Shown: positions 1 through 7,325 of the stretch, piece after piece
Layout of the letters: every line of letters begins with the position of its first letter
How positions within the stretch are numbered: the stretch's first letter is position 1
Source: Eubacteriales bacterium
GTDB taxonomy: Bacteria > Bacillota > Clostridia > Oscillospirales > CAG-382
Reading direction: 5' to 3'
DNA: 15,579 nucleotides
Assembly: GCA_028701715.1 (NCBI GenBank)
Contig: JAQVQF010000025.1
Coordinates: 1-15,579, forward strand
The notes under the pieces: generated by a model
Database searches by the model: none
What the model was told of the DNA's origin: nothing
What the model saw: the letters and a program-made list of their open reading frames with translations, nothing else
Translations under genes and position numbers: made by a program

Positions 1-1497
1 ATCGTCGTTATAGCGTTCTCCCACATTGAGAACCAGCGTAATAAGCTCGTTTTTGTTTTTATTGACGCCGAGTACGGAAAACTGTTCGACGCCTTCAATA
101 CCGGCGAAGGTGTCTTCCAGTTCGTCCGGATATATGTTTTCACCCGATTCGCCGATAATTACGTCTTTACAGCGGCCTTCTATCCACATTCTGCCCTTTT
201 TACCTATTCGTGCAATGTCGCCGGTATGGAACCAGCCGTCCTCGTCGGTGACGGGAGGCAGCAGTATACCGTTTGAAAGCCTGCCGATATGCATTGCCCT
301 GCATTTTATAAGCAGCTCGCCGCGATTGGAGTCGTCGCCGTCGGGTATAACCTTATATGTGGATATGGGCAGGGGAAGCCCAACGCTCCCAGAAATTCTG
401 CTTTTTAAGTCGACCTTGTTTTCGTATGATGTTATTGCCGTTTCGGTCATGCCGAACCCCACGGTGACGGCGTAGCCCAAGGCGTTAACAACCCTCATAT
501 GCTCTACCGGCACATGAGCGCCGCCCACGACCAGCTGCAGCAGCGAATCGCCGAAAAGGTTTTTATTTATGCTTTTAAACAGCTTTTTACCGACCTTTAA
601 TCCCCATAACGGGCTTATACGCTGGCAGGTTAAAGATATGCCCTTCATAACGCGGAAAGCGAAACGTTTTATAGGCTTCTGTGCCGCCACGCGTTTTTGA
701 ATGGTGGTGGATATCGAGTTTACCAGCAGCGGTACCGTAAGGAGCATATGCGCCTGTGCCTTGCGGCAGGTTTCGAGAATAGTCTGCGGCGCTCTGTCCT
801 TGAGAAATATCTGCGGGCTGTTCATAAACGGAGTATCTATAACGTTAGTCAGTATACCGAATATATGGTTCATGGGAAGGAACGCAACCGTTCTCACGGG
901 GCTGTTTTCCTCGCACATAAAGCAAGGGTAAATCAAATGCTCGGTAAAGCCGACAACCTGCCTGCATATCGCTTCGCCGTTGTAAACATAAACGCGTGAT
1001 GTGGTGGTCGTACCCGATGTACACGCCGCGAGCATATCCGCCCATTCCGCTTTAAAATCCTTTGTGGGCTTTACGGCGTTTCCCAGCACTTCCTCGGGCG
1101 TTTTTTGATTGTACGGCAGATTGCGTTTTTTTCTGGTGACGAGCGAATCGGCGCCCGCTTCTTTCATAAGATGATCTATTCCGGAATCCTCGAGAGACGG
1201 ATCAAGCAGCAGCGTGTTTCTGCCTGAGGCAAGCAATCCCCAGAATATCACCGGCCAGTCCGTGCAGGTGTCGACGGCGATACCCGTCCAGCCTCCCTTT
1301 TTTCCGAAACCGAGTGTATTTATATTTTCCGCGCAGGCAAAGGAGCGGTTTTCAAGCACAGAATAGTCGTATGATTTTAGCTCGTCGCCTTCCAGCCATA
1401 CGGCAAAGGCTTGCGTTTTGTCTATACACAGCACTTCAAAGAGGTGCTTCATGCTCATATCCTTTTCAAGAAGATTGGATTTTTCCTTCCAGGTCAT
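1..1497 (-). CDS. AMP-forming acyl-CoA synthetase-like ligase (3' end outside window)
   Basis: The first 499 residues of an ANL-superfamily enzyme are visible; the C-terminal subdomain with the A10 catalytic lysine lies beyond the left edge. Enzymes of this family adenylate a carboxylate with ATP and pass it to CoA or a carrier thiol. Visible core motifs are the A3 phosphate loop around residues 159-168 (TSGTTTTSRV), A4 near 206-214, A5 GFGMTET at 347-353, A7 WFHTGD at 422-427 and A8 RCKDVI...GENIYPDELE at 442-461. The A3 loop is degenerate: the usual TGxPKG glycine and lysine are missing. The ATG start at 1497 is set by AGGAGA 7 nt upstream. It lies 59 nt downstream of the dehydrogenase gene on the same strand, so the two probably form an operon. 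Substrate unknown; fatty or aryl acids are guesses. It has no signal peptide and should be cytosolic. Confidence 0.85.
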   Translation of the reverse strand, partial: MTWKEKSNLLEKDMSMKHLFEVLCIDKTQAFAVWLEGDELKSYDYSVLENRSFACAENINTLGFGKKGGWTGIAVDTCTDWPVIFWGLLASGRNTLLLDPSLEDSGIDHLMKEAGADSLVTRKKRNLPYNQKTPEEVLGNAVKPTKDFKAEWADMLAACTSGTTTTSRVYVYNGEAICRQVVGFTEHLIYPCFMCEENSPVRTVAFLPMNHIFGILTNVIDTPFMNSPQIFLKDRAPQTILETCRKAQAHMLLTVPLLVNSISTTIQKRVAAQKPIKRFAFRVMKGISLTCQRISPLWGLKVGKKLFKSINKNLFGDSLLQLVVGGAHVPVEHMRVVNALGYAVTVGFGMTETAITSYENKVDLKSRISGSVGLPLPISTYKVIPDGDDSNRGELLIKCRAMHIGRLSNGILLPPVTDEDGWFHTGDIARIGKKGRMWIEGRCKDVIIGESGENIYPDELEDTFAGIEGVEQFSVLGVNKNKNELITLVLNVGERYNDD

Positions 1498-1556
1498 ATT
1501 CGGTTCTCCTTCGTACGATTGTTTTTGTTATATATAATTGCTCTGATATGTAAATA

Positions 1557-2381
1557 TCATTTTTTGGGCGCGTAGTAGTCGGTTATTATACCGTTGAATG
1601 TTCGCCTTGCAAGAAATTTATGCAGCCATATGGACGAACGCTGCGTTAATGTCGCAACGACCTTGCGGTAAGGGGGCTTTTTGCTGTCAAGCAGACCGCA
1701 CACGGCGGAAGCAACCCTCAGCTGGTCCATACCGTTTTCCTCATCGCTGTGTATCTTGTCGGTGCCGGCTTTATAATACTCATAATACGGGGACGCAATA
1801 TCGGCGGAAGCAGAACAGCGATGCCTGTATTTCTGCGAGCCGCCCTTGCAATCTCCCGGTTCGACCACGGATACATCTATTCCGAAACGGCTGATTTCCT
1901 GTGCCAGAGCTTCGCTCCAGCCCTCGATGGCGTGCTTGGAAGCCGTATAAGCCCCTTGAAAGGGTACGGCAAGCACTCCGTTTATGGATGAAAAATTTAT
2001 GATTCTGCCGTAGCCCTGTTTTCTCATAACTGGAAGCACGGCCTGTACGTTTCTCACCATACCGATAAAATTAGTGTTCATTATCCGTGCCAGCTCCTCC
2101 GGGGGCACTTCCTCGCAGGAGCCCATGGTAAAGAACGCCGCGCAGTTGACAAGCGCGTAAATTTCCTTTTCCTTTTCCAGCATATATCTAAAAGCGGCGC
2201 TGACCGATGCGGTATCCGTAACATCCAGTTTTACCCCGACACAGCCCGCCGGAGGAGAAACGTCTTCCCTGTCAAACGATCTTGCTCCCGCGTATACCGT
2301 ATAGCCGCGGGACGAGAGATGTTCCGCAACCGCTCTGCCGAGACCGGATGAAGCGCCCGAAACAAAAACCGCTTTTTTCAA
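1557..2381 (-). CDS. short-chain dehydrogenase/reductase (SDR)
   Basis: A classical SDR of 274 residues, a NAD(P)-dependent carbonyl or alcohol oxidoreductase. The nucleotide-binding SGASSGLG sits at residues 8-15, an NCAA variant of the NNAG motif at 80-83, a catalytic serine at 131-132 (NFSSING) and the YxxxK pair at Tyr145 and Lys149, so the active site looks complete. The length is normal for the family. There is no ATG at the start. A TTG at 2390 directly abuts the AAGGAG ribosome binding site (2391-2396), which is too close. The TTG at 2381 lies 9 nt from it and is preferred. The gene is first in a probable operon with the downstream acyl-CoA synthetase-like gene, which suggests a lipid or acyl substrate (inference). 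A consensus promoter at 2550-2578 leaves a leader of about 160 nt holding a small inverted repeat. Confidence 0.85.
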   Translation of the reverse strand: MKKAVFVSGASSGLGRAVAEHLSSRGYTVYAGARSFDREDVSPPAGCVGVKLDVTDTASVSAAFRYMLEKEKEIYALVNCAAFFTMGSCEEVPPEELARIMNTNFIGMVRNVQAVLPVMRKQGYGRIINFSSINGVLAVPFQGAYTASKHAIEGWSEALAQEISRFGIDVSVVEPGDCKGGSQKYRHRCSASADIASPYYEYYKAGTDKIHSDEENGMDQLRVASAVCGLLDSKKPPYRKVVATLTQRSSIWLHKFLARRTFNGIITDYYAPKK

Positions 2382-2549
2382 ATCCTGCAACTCCTTCGCT
2401 TAAAATTATTATACCTTTAAATCGAACCGCAAGCTTTTTGGCGGTTCTGCCTGCAAAACAGTTCGTTCTTGCCGAAATTGCGGTTGTTATACCGTTAAGA
2501 CGTAAATTTGCTCAGTAAAAAACCTATCCTTTAATCTTTACAGTTAGTA

Positions 2550-2578
2550 ATTATATGCGTCAAAAATACGAAAGTCAA
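2550..2578 (-). promoter_or_regulatory. sigma-A-type promoter for the SDR/ligase operon
   Basis: Read on the minus strand this is TTGACT, a 17-nt spacer, then a perfect TATAAT. Transcription should start near 2543. The 2391-2549 leader contains an inverted repeat GAACCGC/GCGGTTC at 2424-2447 with a 10-nt loop. I see no known riboswitch in it. Confidence 0.75.
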
Positions 2579-2588
2579 GCCGAAAGGG

Positions 2589-2616
2589 TTGATTTTTGCT
2601 TTTAAAAGGCTATAAT
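2589..2616 (+). promoter_or_regulatory. sigma-A-type promoter for the PHP gene
   Basis: TTGATT, a 16-nt spacer and TATAAT on the plus strand, about 10 bp from the divergent SDR promoter. The two polymerases would occupy adjoining DNA. The predicted start near 2623 leaves a leader of about 120 nt before the PHP start codon. The palindrome ATGTTAACAT at 2678-2687 lies within this leader. Confidence 0.7.
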
Positions 2617-2742
2617 ATTGATGATTATTTGCTTAATTTCCTCTTAAGACAGCAAACGGAAAAAAGTTTATAAACTCATGTTAACATAAGGACTTTTAAG
2701 CTTTTGGCGCAGAAAACAGCATATGTCGAAAGGAATCATATT

Positions 2743-3687
2743 ATGAAACGCCGCCTTATTCCCGAAACAAATCAATACAAAGCGAACCTTCACTGCCATT
2801 CGACGCTTTCCGACGGTAAGTTTACTCCGGAGGAGCTGAAGGAAGGCTATAAAAAAGCGGGGTACAGCGTTCTCGCCTACAGCGACCACAACGTGCTTGT
2901 ACCCCACAGTGAGCTTAAGGACGAAACCTTTTTACCCATTACTTCCACCGAGATCGACATGACCGAGCATAGCGACAACTGGCTTACGGCGCGGACATAC
3001 CATTTTAATTTTTTCTCTAAGGATGAAAAACGAAACGAATTCATACCTGTAAAACGCGCTTATGATATTAATGTTGCCAACGATATGATCAAACGGGCAT
3101 ATGCAGAAGGCTTTTTGGCAATGTATAATCACCCGCGTTGGTCGCTCCAGCTGCCGGATGATTATGTCAACCTTGATGGGCTGTCGATGTTTGAAGTTTA
3201 CAACACCGGCTGCGAAAAGGAGATGATAAACGGCTACGGAGATGCGGAATATGAAATAATGTTGCGCTCCGGAAAACGCCTTTTTCCCGCCGCCACCGAC
3301 GACAATCATAACGGCTGCCATGATTTTATTTCTCCATACAACGATTCATTCGGCGGTTTTACCATGTTGTGCATGGACAAGCTGGATTATGCAACTGCTT
3401 TTAATACTATGGAAAAGGGCGATATATACGCATCCACGGGACCGGTGATTAAGGAATTTTACATCGATAACAATATGGCACATATCGAATGCTCGCCCTG
3501 CCGCACCATTGCCGTACGCACGGAATCAAGAGCTACCCGTATAATTCAATCGAATCAAGCCGACCTTACCACCGTCGACACTGATATTTCTTTTAATTAT
3601 AAATGGAAATATATACGCCTTGAAATTATTGACGAATACGGAAACCGCGCCTTAACACGCGCATATTTGGCAGACGAAACAATATAA
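2743..3687 (+). CDS. PHP-domain metal-dependent phosphoesterase
   Basis: A 314-residue protein of the polymerase and histidinol phosphatase (PHP) fold, which binds metal ions and hydrolyses phosphoesters. The expected metal ligands are visible: LHCHS with His17 and His19, Asp24, SDHN with Asp48 and His49, Glu70 in STEID, His130 in YNHPRW and TDDNH at 185-189. No polymerase or nuclease partner domain is attached. The C-terminal 80 residues after ASTGP (230-234) look like a beta-rich extension seen in CehA-like stand-alone PHP proteins. The ATG at 2743 is chosen over a TTG at 2704 because AAAGGA lies 8 nt upstream of the ATG and no site precedes the TTG. It has no signal peptide, so it is cytosolic. 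The substrate cannot be inferred. It is monocistronic, with its own promoter and a terminator just after the stop. Confidence 0.85.
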   Translation: MKRRLIPETNQYKANLHCHSTLSDGKFTPEELKEGYKKAGYSVLAYSDHNVLVPHSELKDETFLPITSTEIDMTEHSDNWLTARTYHFNFFSKDEKRNEFIPVKRAYDINVANDMIKRAYAEGFLAMYNHPRWSLQLPDDYVNLDGLSMFEVYNTGCEKEMINGYGDAEYEIMLRSGKRLFPAATDDNHNGCHDFISPYNDSFGGFTMLCMDKLDYATAFNTMEKGDIYASTGPVIKEFYIDNNMAHIECSPCRTIAVRTESRATRIIQSNQADLTTVDTDISFNYKWKYIRLEIIDEYGNRALTRAYLADETI

Positions 3688-3698
3688 AGAAAACCGCG

Positions 3699-3732
3699 AA
3701 AAAAAGCCCTCCCTTTGACGGGAAGGCTTTTT
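3699..3732. terminator. bidirectional Rho-independent terminator
   Basis: AAAAAGCCCTCCC (3701-3713) pairs with GGGAAGGCTTTTT (3720-3732) over 13 positions with one mismatch around a 6-nt loop. A runs on the left and T runs on the right make it usable in both directions. It serves the convergent PHP gene (+) and rubredoxin gene (-). Confidence 0.85.
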
Positions 3733-3738
3733 ATGCGA

Positions 3739-3894
3739 TTATTTTGCTTCGAAAGCATCCTTGCCTGCGCCGCATACCGGGCAGACAAAATCTTCCGGGA
3801 GGGCTTCGAATTTCGTGCCGGGGGCTATACCGTTGTCGGGGTCGCCCAGGGCTTCGTCATATTCATAACCGCAAACAGAGCATACATAAATCAT
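3739..3894 (-). CDS. rubredoxin
   Basis: A 51-residue rubredoxin, a one-iron electron carrier of the cytosol. The four cysteine ligands are Cys5 and Cys8 (VCSVCGY) and Cys38 and Cys41 (VCPVCG). Between them is the typical DPDNGIAPGTKFEALPEDF stretch. The residue before the second cysteine pair is Phe where most rubredoxins have Trp. An in-frame ATG lies at 3918, but neither it nor the ATG at 3894 has a convincing ribosome binding site; family alignment favours 3894. The gene is 114 nt downstream of superoxide reductase and on the same strand. In anaerobes reduced rubredoxin feeds electrons to superoxide reductase and to flavodiiron proteins, so its position fits that role. No rubredoxin reductase gene is present in the window. 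Confidence 0.95.
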   Translation of the reverse strand: MIYVCSVCGYEYDEALGDPDNGIAPGTKFEALPEDFVCPVCGAGKDAFEAK

Positions 3895-4008
3895 ATTAAT
3901 ACCCGCGCGTAAAAGCATGCATAAACAGGAATGAAAGAATTAATGGGCTAGCGTCCGCCTTTCACCGCTTTTATGCTCCTTCACGCTTTGTTCCTTTCTT
4001 TTTTATTG

Positions 4009-4389
4009 TTATAATTCGGCTTTCCAAAGCCCGTGGAGGTTGCAATAGGCGTACGCCGCTTCGACTTTATCGCCGTGACACGTTTTAAAGCATACCTCGG
4101 GCTTGTCGCCGGGCTTCAAAGCCTTGCGCTGGTTTCCCTGCTCGGTCTGAAGACAGATCCACTCGATATAATGCTCGTCCGCCATGGGATGGTCGGCGGA
4201 GCCGATATGTACGATGACCTTACCGTCGTCCGCCGTTATCACCGGCACGTGCTTTTCCAAAGACGCGTCGGTGGTGTTGGGCACAAGCTCGCTCATTTTT
4301 TCACCGCAGCATATCACCCTTACACCCGAATCCTTCAGATATGCGATAATGTTGCCGCAATGCTTGCAGCGGTAGAACTTCATTTCCAT
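4009..4389 (-). CDS. dfx: superoxide reductase, desulfoferrodoxin type (2Fe, class I)
   Basis: A 126-residue desulfoferrodoxin, which reduces superoxide to hydrogen peroxide without making oxygen. The N-terminal desulforedoxin-like FeCys4 domain has Cys8, Cys11, Cys27 and Cys28 (CKHC...ICCGE). The catalytic domain keeps the Fe(His)4Cys ligands His47 (EKHVPV), His67 (ADHPM), His73 (EHYIEW), Cys116 and His119 (YCNLHG), plus the flanking Glu45 and Lys46. Two further cysteines, 100 and 104, are not ligands in known structures. A GTG at 4398 overlaps the ribosome binding site AAAGGAG itself, so the ATG at 4389, 8 nt downstream of that site, is the better start. It follows the flavodiiron gene by only 13 nt, so the two are almost certainly co-transcribed. 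Confidence 0.95.
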   Translation of the reverse strand: MEMKFYRCKHCGNIIAYLKDSGVRVICCGEKMSELVPNTTDASLEKHVPVITADDGKVIVHIGSADHPMADEHYIEWICLQTEQGNQRKALKPGDKPEVCFKTCHGDKVEAAYAYCNLHGLWKAEL

Positions 4390-4402
4390 TTTTTTCACTC
4401 CT

Positions 4403-5605
4403 TTATATTTTTATTGATTTGACGATGGCATCGGCGAAAGCCTGAGCCTCCGCAAGCTGATTTTCCTTTAATGATGAATTAACGGTCAGTGTTTCATTCA
4501 AAAAATCAAGGTTTTTAAGCGGCGATAGTATTTCCTTCATCAGCTTTCCGGCGGCGGGCGCCCACGAGCCGTTTTGGATAAACCCGACGGTTCTGTTTTG
4601 CAGATTATGAGCCGCGATATCCCGCAGCAGCTCGTCCATTTTTATAAAAATACCCGTATTATATGTCGCGGAAGCGAAAACAAGATGACTGTATTTAAAG
4701 CACTGCGACAAAATTTCGGAAGAATCGGTAACGGAAACGTCAAACATCACGGTTTTAACGCCTTTTTCGCGTAGCATTGCTGAAATAATCTCCGCGACAT
4801 TTTCGGTATTGCCGTAAATCGATGCATAGGTTATCAGTACGCCGGTTTCTTCCGGAATGTAGGAAGCCCATTTTTCGTGCTTATCGACTATATAGCCTAT
4901 ATTATCCCGCCATACCATACCGTGCAGCGGACATATCATCCGTATATCCGATGCCGCGGCCTTTTTGAGCAGGCTCTGCACCTGAACGCCGTATTTGCCC
5001 ACTATATTGGTATAATATCTCCGGCATTCATCGAGATAATCTCTGTCGAAGTCAACCTCGTCTGCGAAAACGGCGCCGTTTAACGCGCCGAAGGTACCGA
5101 ACGCGTCGGCGGAAAACAAGGTTCCGTTCAACGGGTCATAGGTCACCATTACCTCAGGCCAATGCACCATGGGCGCCATATAAAACGCCAGCTTGCGGTT
5201 TCCCGTGTCAAGGCTGTCGCCTTCCTTAACAATAATCGCTCTTTCGGTCACATCAATGCCGAAAAACTGATATATCATATTCTGAATCTTCCGGTTACAA
5301 ACAATCTTGGCTCCCGGATAACGTTCCAAAAGCTCCGTCAGCGTTGCAGAATGGTCGGGTTCCATATGATGAACGACAACATAGTCGAGCGGTCTGCCGT
5401 CGAGAACATAGCTTAGATTTTCAAAGAAAACCTTACCCACCGCTTTATCAACGGTATCAAAAAGCACGGTTTTGTCATCAAGCAAAAAATATGAATTGTA
5501 CGACACCCCTTTGGGTACCGAAAACACGCCTTCGAACATGGCGAGTCTTCTGTCGTTTGCGCCGACCCAATATAAATCTTCCTTTATTTTCCTTACACAA
5601 TGCAT
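4403..5605 (-). CDS. fprA: flavodiiron protein (FprA/NorV-type O2/NO reductase)
   Basis: A 400-residue class A flavodiiron protein that reduces O2 to water or NO to N2O in the cytosol of anaerobes. Residues 1-250 form the metallo-beta-lactamase-like domain with all diiron ligands: His80-x-Glu82-x-Asp84-His85 (HMEPDH), His148 (MVHWPE), Asp167 (SADAFG) and His228 (PLHGMVW). Residues 255-400 form a flavodoxin domain with the FMN phosphate loop SIYGNT at 262-267. There is no fused rubredoxin or reductase domain, which fits electron delivery by the separate rubredoxin downstream. The ATG at 5605 is used because GGAGG lies about 7 nt upstream; the frame is open up to 5665 but that extension has no binding site. 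It is first in the cluster with superoxide reductase and rubredoxin. I see no convincing promoter or PerR box in the 114-nt gap upstream. Confidence 0.95.
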   Translation of the reverse strand: MHCVRKIKEDLYWVGANDRRLAMFEGVFSVPKGVSYNSYFLLDDKTVLFDTVDKAVGKVFFENLSYVLDGRPLDYVVVHHMEPDHSATLTELLERYPGAKIVCNRKIQNMIYQFFGIDVTERAIIVKEGDSLDTGNRKLAFYMAPMVHWPEVMVTYDPLNGTLFSADAFGTFGALNGAVFADEVDFDRDYLDECRRYYTNIVGKYGVQVQSLLKKAAASDIRMICPLHGMVWRDNIGYIVDKHEKWASYIPEETGVLITYASIYGNTENVAEIISAMLREKGVKTVMFDVSVTDSSEILSQCFKYSHLVFASATYNTGIFIKMDELLRDIAAHNLQNRTVGFIQNGSWAPAAGKLMKEILSPLKNLDFLNETLTVNSSLKENQLAEAQAFADAIVKSIKI

Positions 5606-5719
5606 AATCAGCCTCCGTATGTTAATAATAATGCTTTCTATTAATAAATTCGGTTGCCGGAGCAACTGAGCGTTATTTTTCTTTGCTTATTCCCGTAAAC
5701 ATATACGAGGTGATTTATA

Positions 5720-5911
5720 ATGAAACAAAACTGCGCTGCCGCTACCGCGGTTTCCGCGCTTGCCGAGATAATCGCGTGCAAGCTCAGCGATAACGAGATC
5801 GCTTTGCTTTCGGCGGTTCTTGTTCAGCTCGGCGACACGCTTGCGACAATCCTTACGCTCAGGGAAATATGCGAAGGCGAGGATGTAACGATTCCTCCCG
5901 CCATACCCTAA
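5720..5911 (+). CDS. small Cys-containing helical protein (DUF6774-like)
   Basis: A 63-residue protein with a good ribosome binding site (GAGGTG, 7 nt before the ATG). It is mostly hydrophobic helix: an Ala-rich segment at residues 6-20, then KLSDNEIALLSAVLVQLGDT, then LATILTLREIC. Cysteines lie at 5, 20 and 51. It resembles from memory a family of short clostridial proteins of unknown function with the pattern 'ElallaavltqLGDTLatI' (DUF6774); I could not verify the family. No function is known. It is transcribed divergently from fprA across 114 bp and converges on the FAD oxidoreductase with overlapping stop codons. The sequence is acidic to neutral and lacks a charged N-terminus for export, so it is probably cytosolic. 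Confidence 0.75.
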   Translation: MKQNCAAATAVSALAEIIACKLSDNEIALLSAVLVQLGDTLATILTLREICEGEDVTIPPAIP

Positions 5912-7161
5912 TCTATACAGGCGTTGTTGGCTGCGAGTGTTGCGCGCAGCTTATTTATATCGATATCCCTTACCGTTTTATTATCGGCGCTTGCGATGGC
6001 TGCGGCGGTTCCGGCGGCTTCGCCGAGCGTACATACGATTGCCATGATACGTATGGATGCCTGCGCCTCGTGCGTGGCGGAAATACAACGCCCGGCGACC
6101 AGCAGATTGTCGCTTCCCTTGGGAACAAGGCAACGGTAAGGAATGGTATAATACTGTCCTTCGGGGAAGAAATAATGGCTGGTTCCGCTGCCTTCCGGAT
6201 TATGTATGTCTATATCGTAATTTCCGGCGGCTATGGCGTCTTCGAATTTCGTGCAGGTGATAAGCTCGTCGGCGGTTAATATATGCTCTCCGTCTATCAT
6301 ACGGCTTTCCCTTACACCGGTTTGTACCGCGGTAGACAGCACTTTGCTGTTTTCAAAGCCGGGGATATGATTTACGAGGAAATTATGCAGCTCGAAAACC
6401 TGCTCTCTCGCCTCTATATCCGCTTTAGTAATATCGCGGCAGTCAACCGGATTGTACTTTATAACCCTTGTGGCGTTGAGCTGTACTATACCGGGGAACA
6501 CCGTATGGAAAACCATTATTCCGTCCATGGGATTTTTTATATACCCTTTTTTCTTTTCTTCCCGCCATATATCCACGATTTTATAATACTGCTCGTCGAA
6601 TTTAACGGGATCGACTCCAGCTATCGAAAAGCACAGTGTCATAGGCTGACAAAGATGGTCGGAGGGACGTCCGAGACGTGTGGGAAAGCCCGCGGAAAAC
6701 GCCGCGTCGGCGTCGCCCGTGCAGTCGATAAAATAATCGCCCTCAAGCCTTACAAGCCCCGATTTATTGGCGACAGTCACCGATTTTACACGGCTTCCCT
6801 CCCTTTCCGCCGTAACGAAAAAGGAATTGAACAGCAGCTCCGCTCCGGCTTCCGCCATTTTGTGGTTTAAAATGATTTTCAGGTATTCGGGATTGAATAT
6901 ATTGCTGCGCATCGCTCCCATGCTCCGCAGATCGTTGACCGTTTCTTCAAAAATCCCCTTTGAGAGCTGTTTTATTTCGCCTGTTTCGGGCATTTTTGTC
7001 CAATTGCGCATAAACGGATTAACCGCCATTGCGCAGGGCGCTCCGCCCAAGCAGTTTAATCTTTCCACAAGCAGAGTTTTGGCTCCGTTCCTCGCGGCGG
7101 CAAGCGCCGCACCGCAGCCGGCGAACCCTCCGCCGATTATTATAATGTCGTATTTATTCAT
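5908..7161 (-). CDS. FAD-dependent oxidoreductase (FAD_oxidored family)
   Basis: A 417-residue flavoprotein with an N-terminal Rossmann dinucleotide fold: GGGFAG at residues 10-15 and the ribose-binding Glu33, followed by LGG at 38-40. CTGDADAAFSAG at 147-158 and the C-terminal LLVAGRCISATHEAQASIR at 353-371 are the second and third FAD contacts. GVRESRMIDGEH (282-293) is typical of the PF12831-type group. Members are found beside many sugar and carboxylate catabolic genes and the substrate cannot be assigned here. There is no second pyridine nucleotide fold, so it is unlike a thioredoxin reductase. The ATG at 7161 follows GGAG by 8 nt and is preferred to the open extension to 7197. It has its own promoter at 7239-7267 and appears monocistronic. 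Its stop overlaps that of the converging small gene by 4 nt. Confidence 0.88.
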   Translation of the reverse strand: MNKYDIIIIGGGFAGCGAALAAARNGAKTLLVERLNCLGGAPCAMAVNPFMRNWTKMPETGEIKQLSKGIFEETVNDLRSMGAMRSNIFNPEYLKIILNHKMAEAGAELLFNSFFVTAEREGSRVKSVTVANKSGLVRLEGDYFIDCTGDADAAFSAGFPTRLGRPSDHLCQPMTLCFSIAGVDPVKFDEQYYKIVDIWREEKKKGYIKNPMDGIMVFHTVFPGIVQLNATRVIKYNPVDCRDITKADIEAREQVFELHNFLVNHIPGFENSKVLSTAVQTGVRESRMIDGEHILTADELITCTKFEDAIAAGNYDIDIHNPEGSGTSHYFFPEGQYYTIPYRCLVPKGSDNLLVAGRCISATHEAQASIRIMAIVCTLGEAAGTAAAIASADNKTVRDIDINKLRATLAANNACID

Positions 7162-7238
7162 TCTGATATCTCCGTTTTTTGTAAAATAAAAAATCAAACC
7201 GAAACCGGAACGCTTTTATACCTAATCCGTGTGTATTT

Positions 7239-7267
7239 ATGCTACCATAACGGAATAAAAATGTCAA
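7239..7267 (-). promoter_or_regulatory. sigma-A-type promoter for the FAD oxidoreductase
   Basis: On the minus strand: TTGACA, a 17-nt spacer, TAGCAT. The -35 is perfect and the -10 matches four of six. The leader to the ATG is about 70 nt. The -35 touches the U-tract of the preceding gene's terminator. Confidence 0.7.
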
Positions 7268-7309
7268 TAAAAAAGAAAAAGACGCGCTTTATGCCTTTGC
7301 CTTTTTCTT
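7268..7309 (-). terminator. Rho-independent terminator of the GGDEF/EAL gene
   Basis: On the minus strand AAGAAAAAG pairs with CTTTTTCTT (7301-7309 with 7273-7281), extended by a G-U and a C-G pair, and is followed by a further T run. It begins 16 nt after the stop codon at 7326. The stem is AT-rich, so its strength is uncertain. Confidence 0.6.
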
Positions 7310-7325
7310 GACTTGATATGAAATT

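Noticed and set aside
4033..4422. Plus-strand frame of 129 codons over superoxide reductase
   Set aside because: Exact antisense of a gene with complete iron-binding motifs.
5653..5666. Inverted repeat GTTGC/GCAAC between fprA and the small gene, considered as an operator
   Set aside because: Only five base pairs with a 4-nt loop, no resemblance to a PerR, Fur or Rex box, and chance occurrence is likely.
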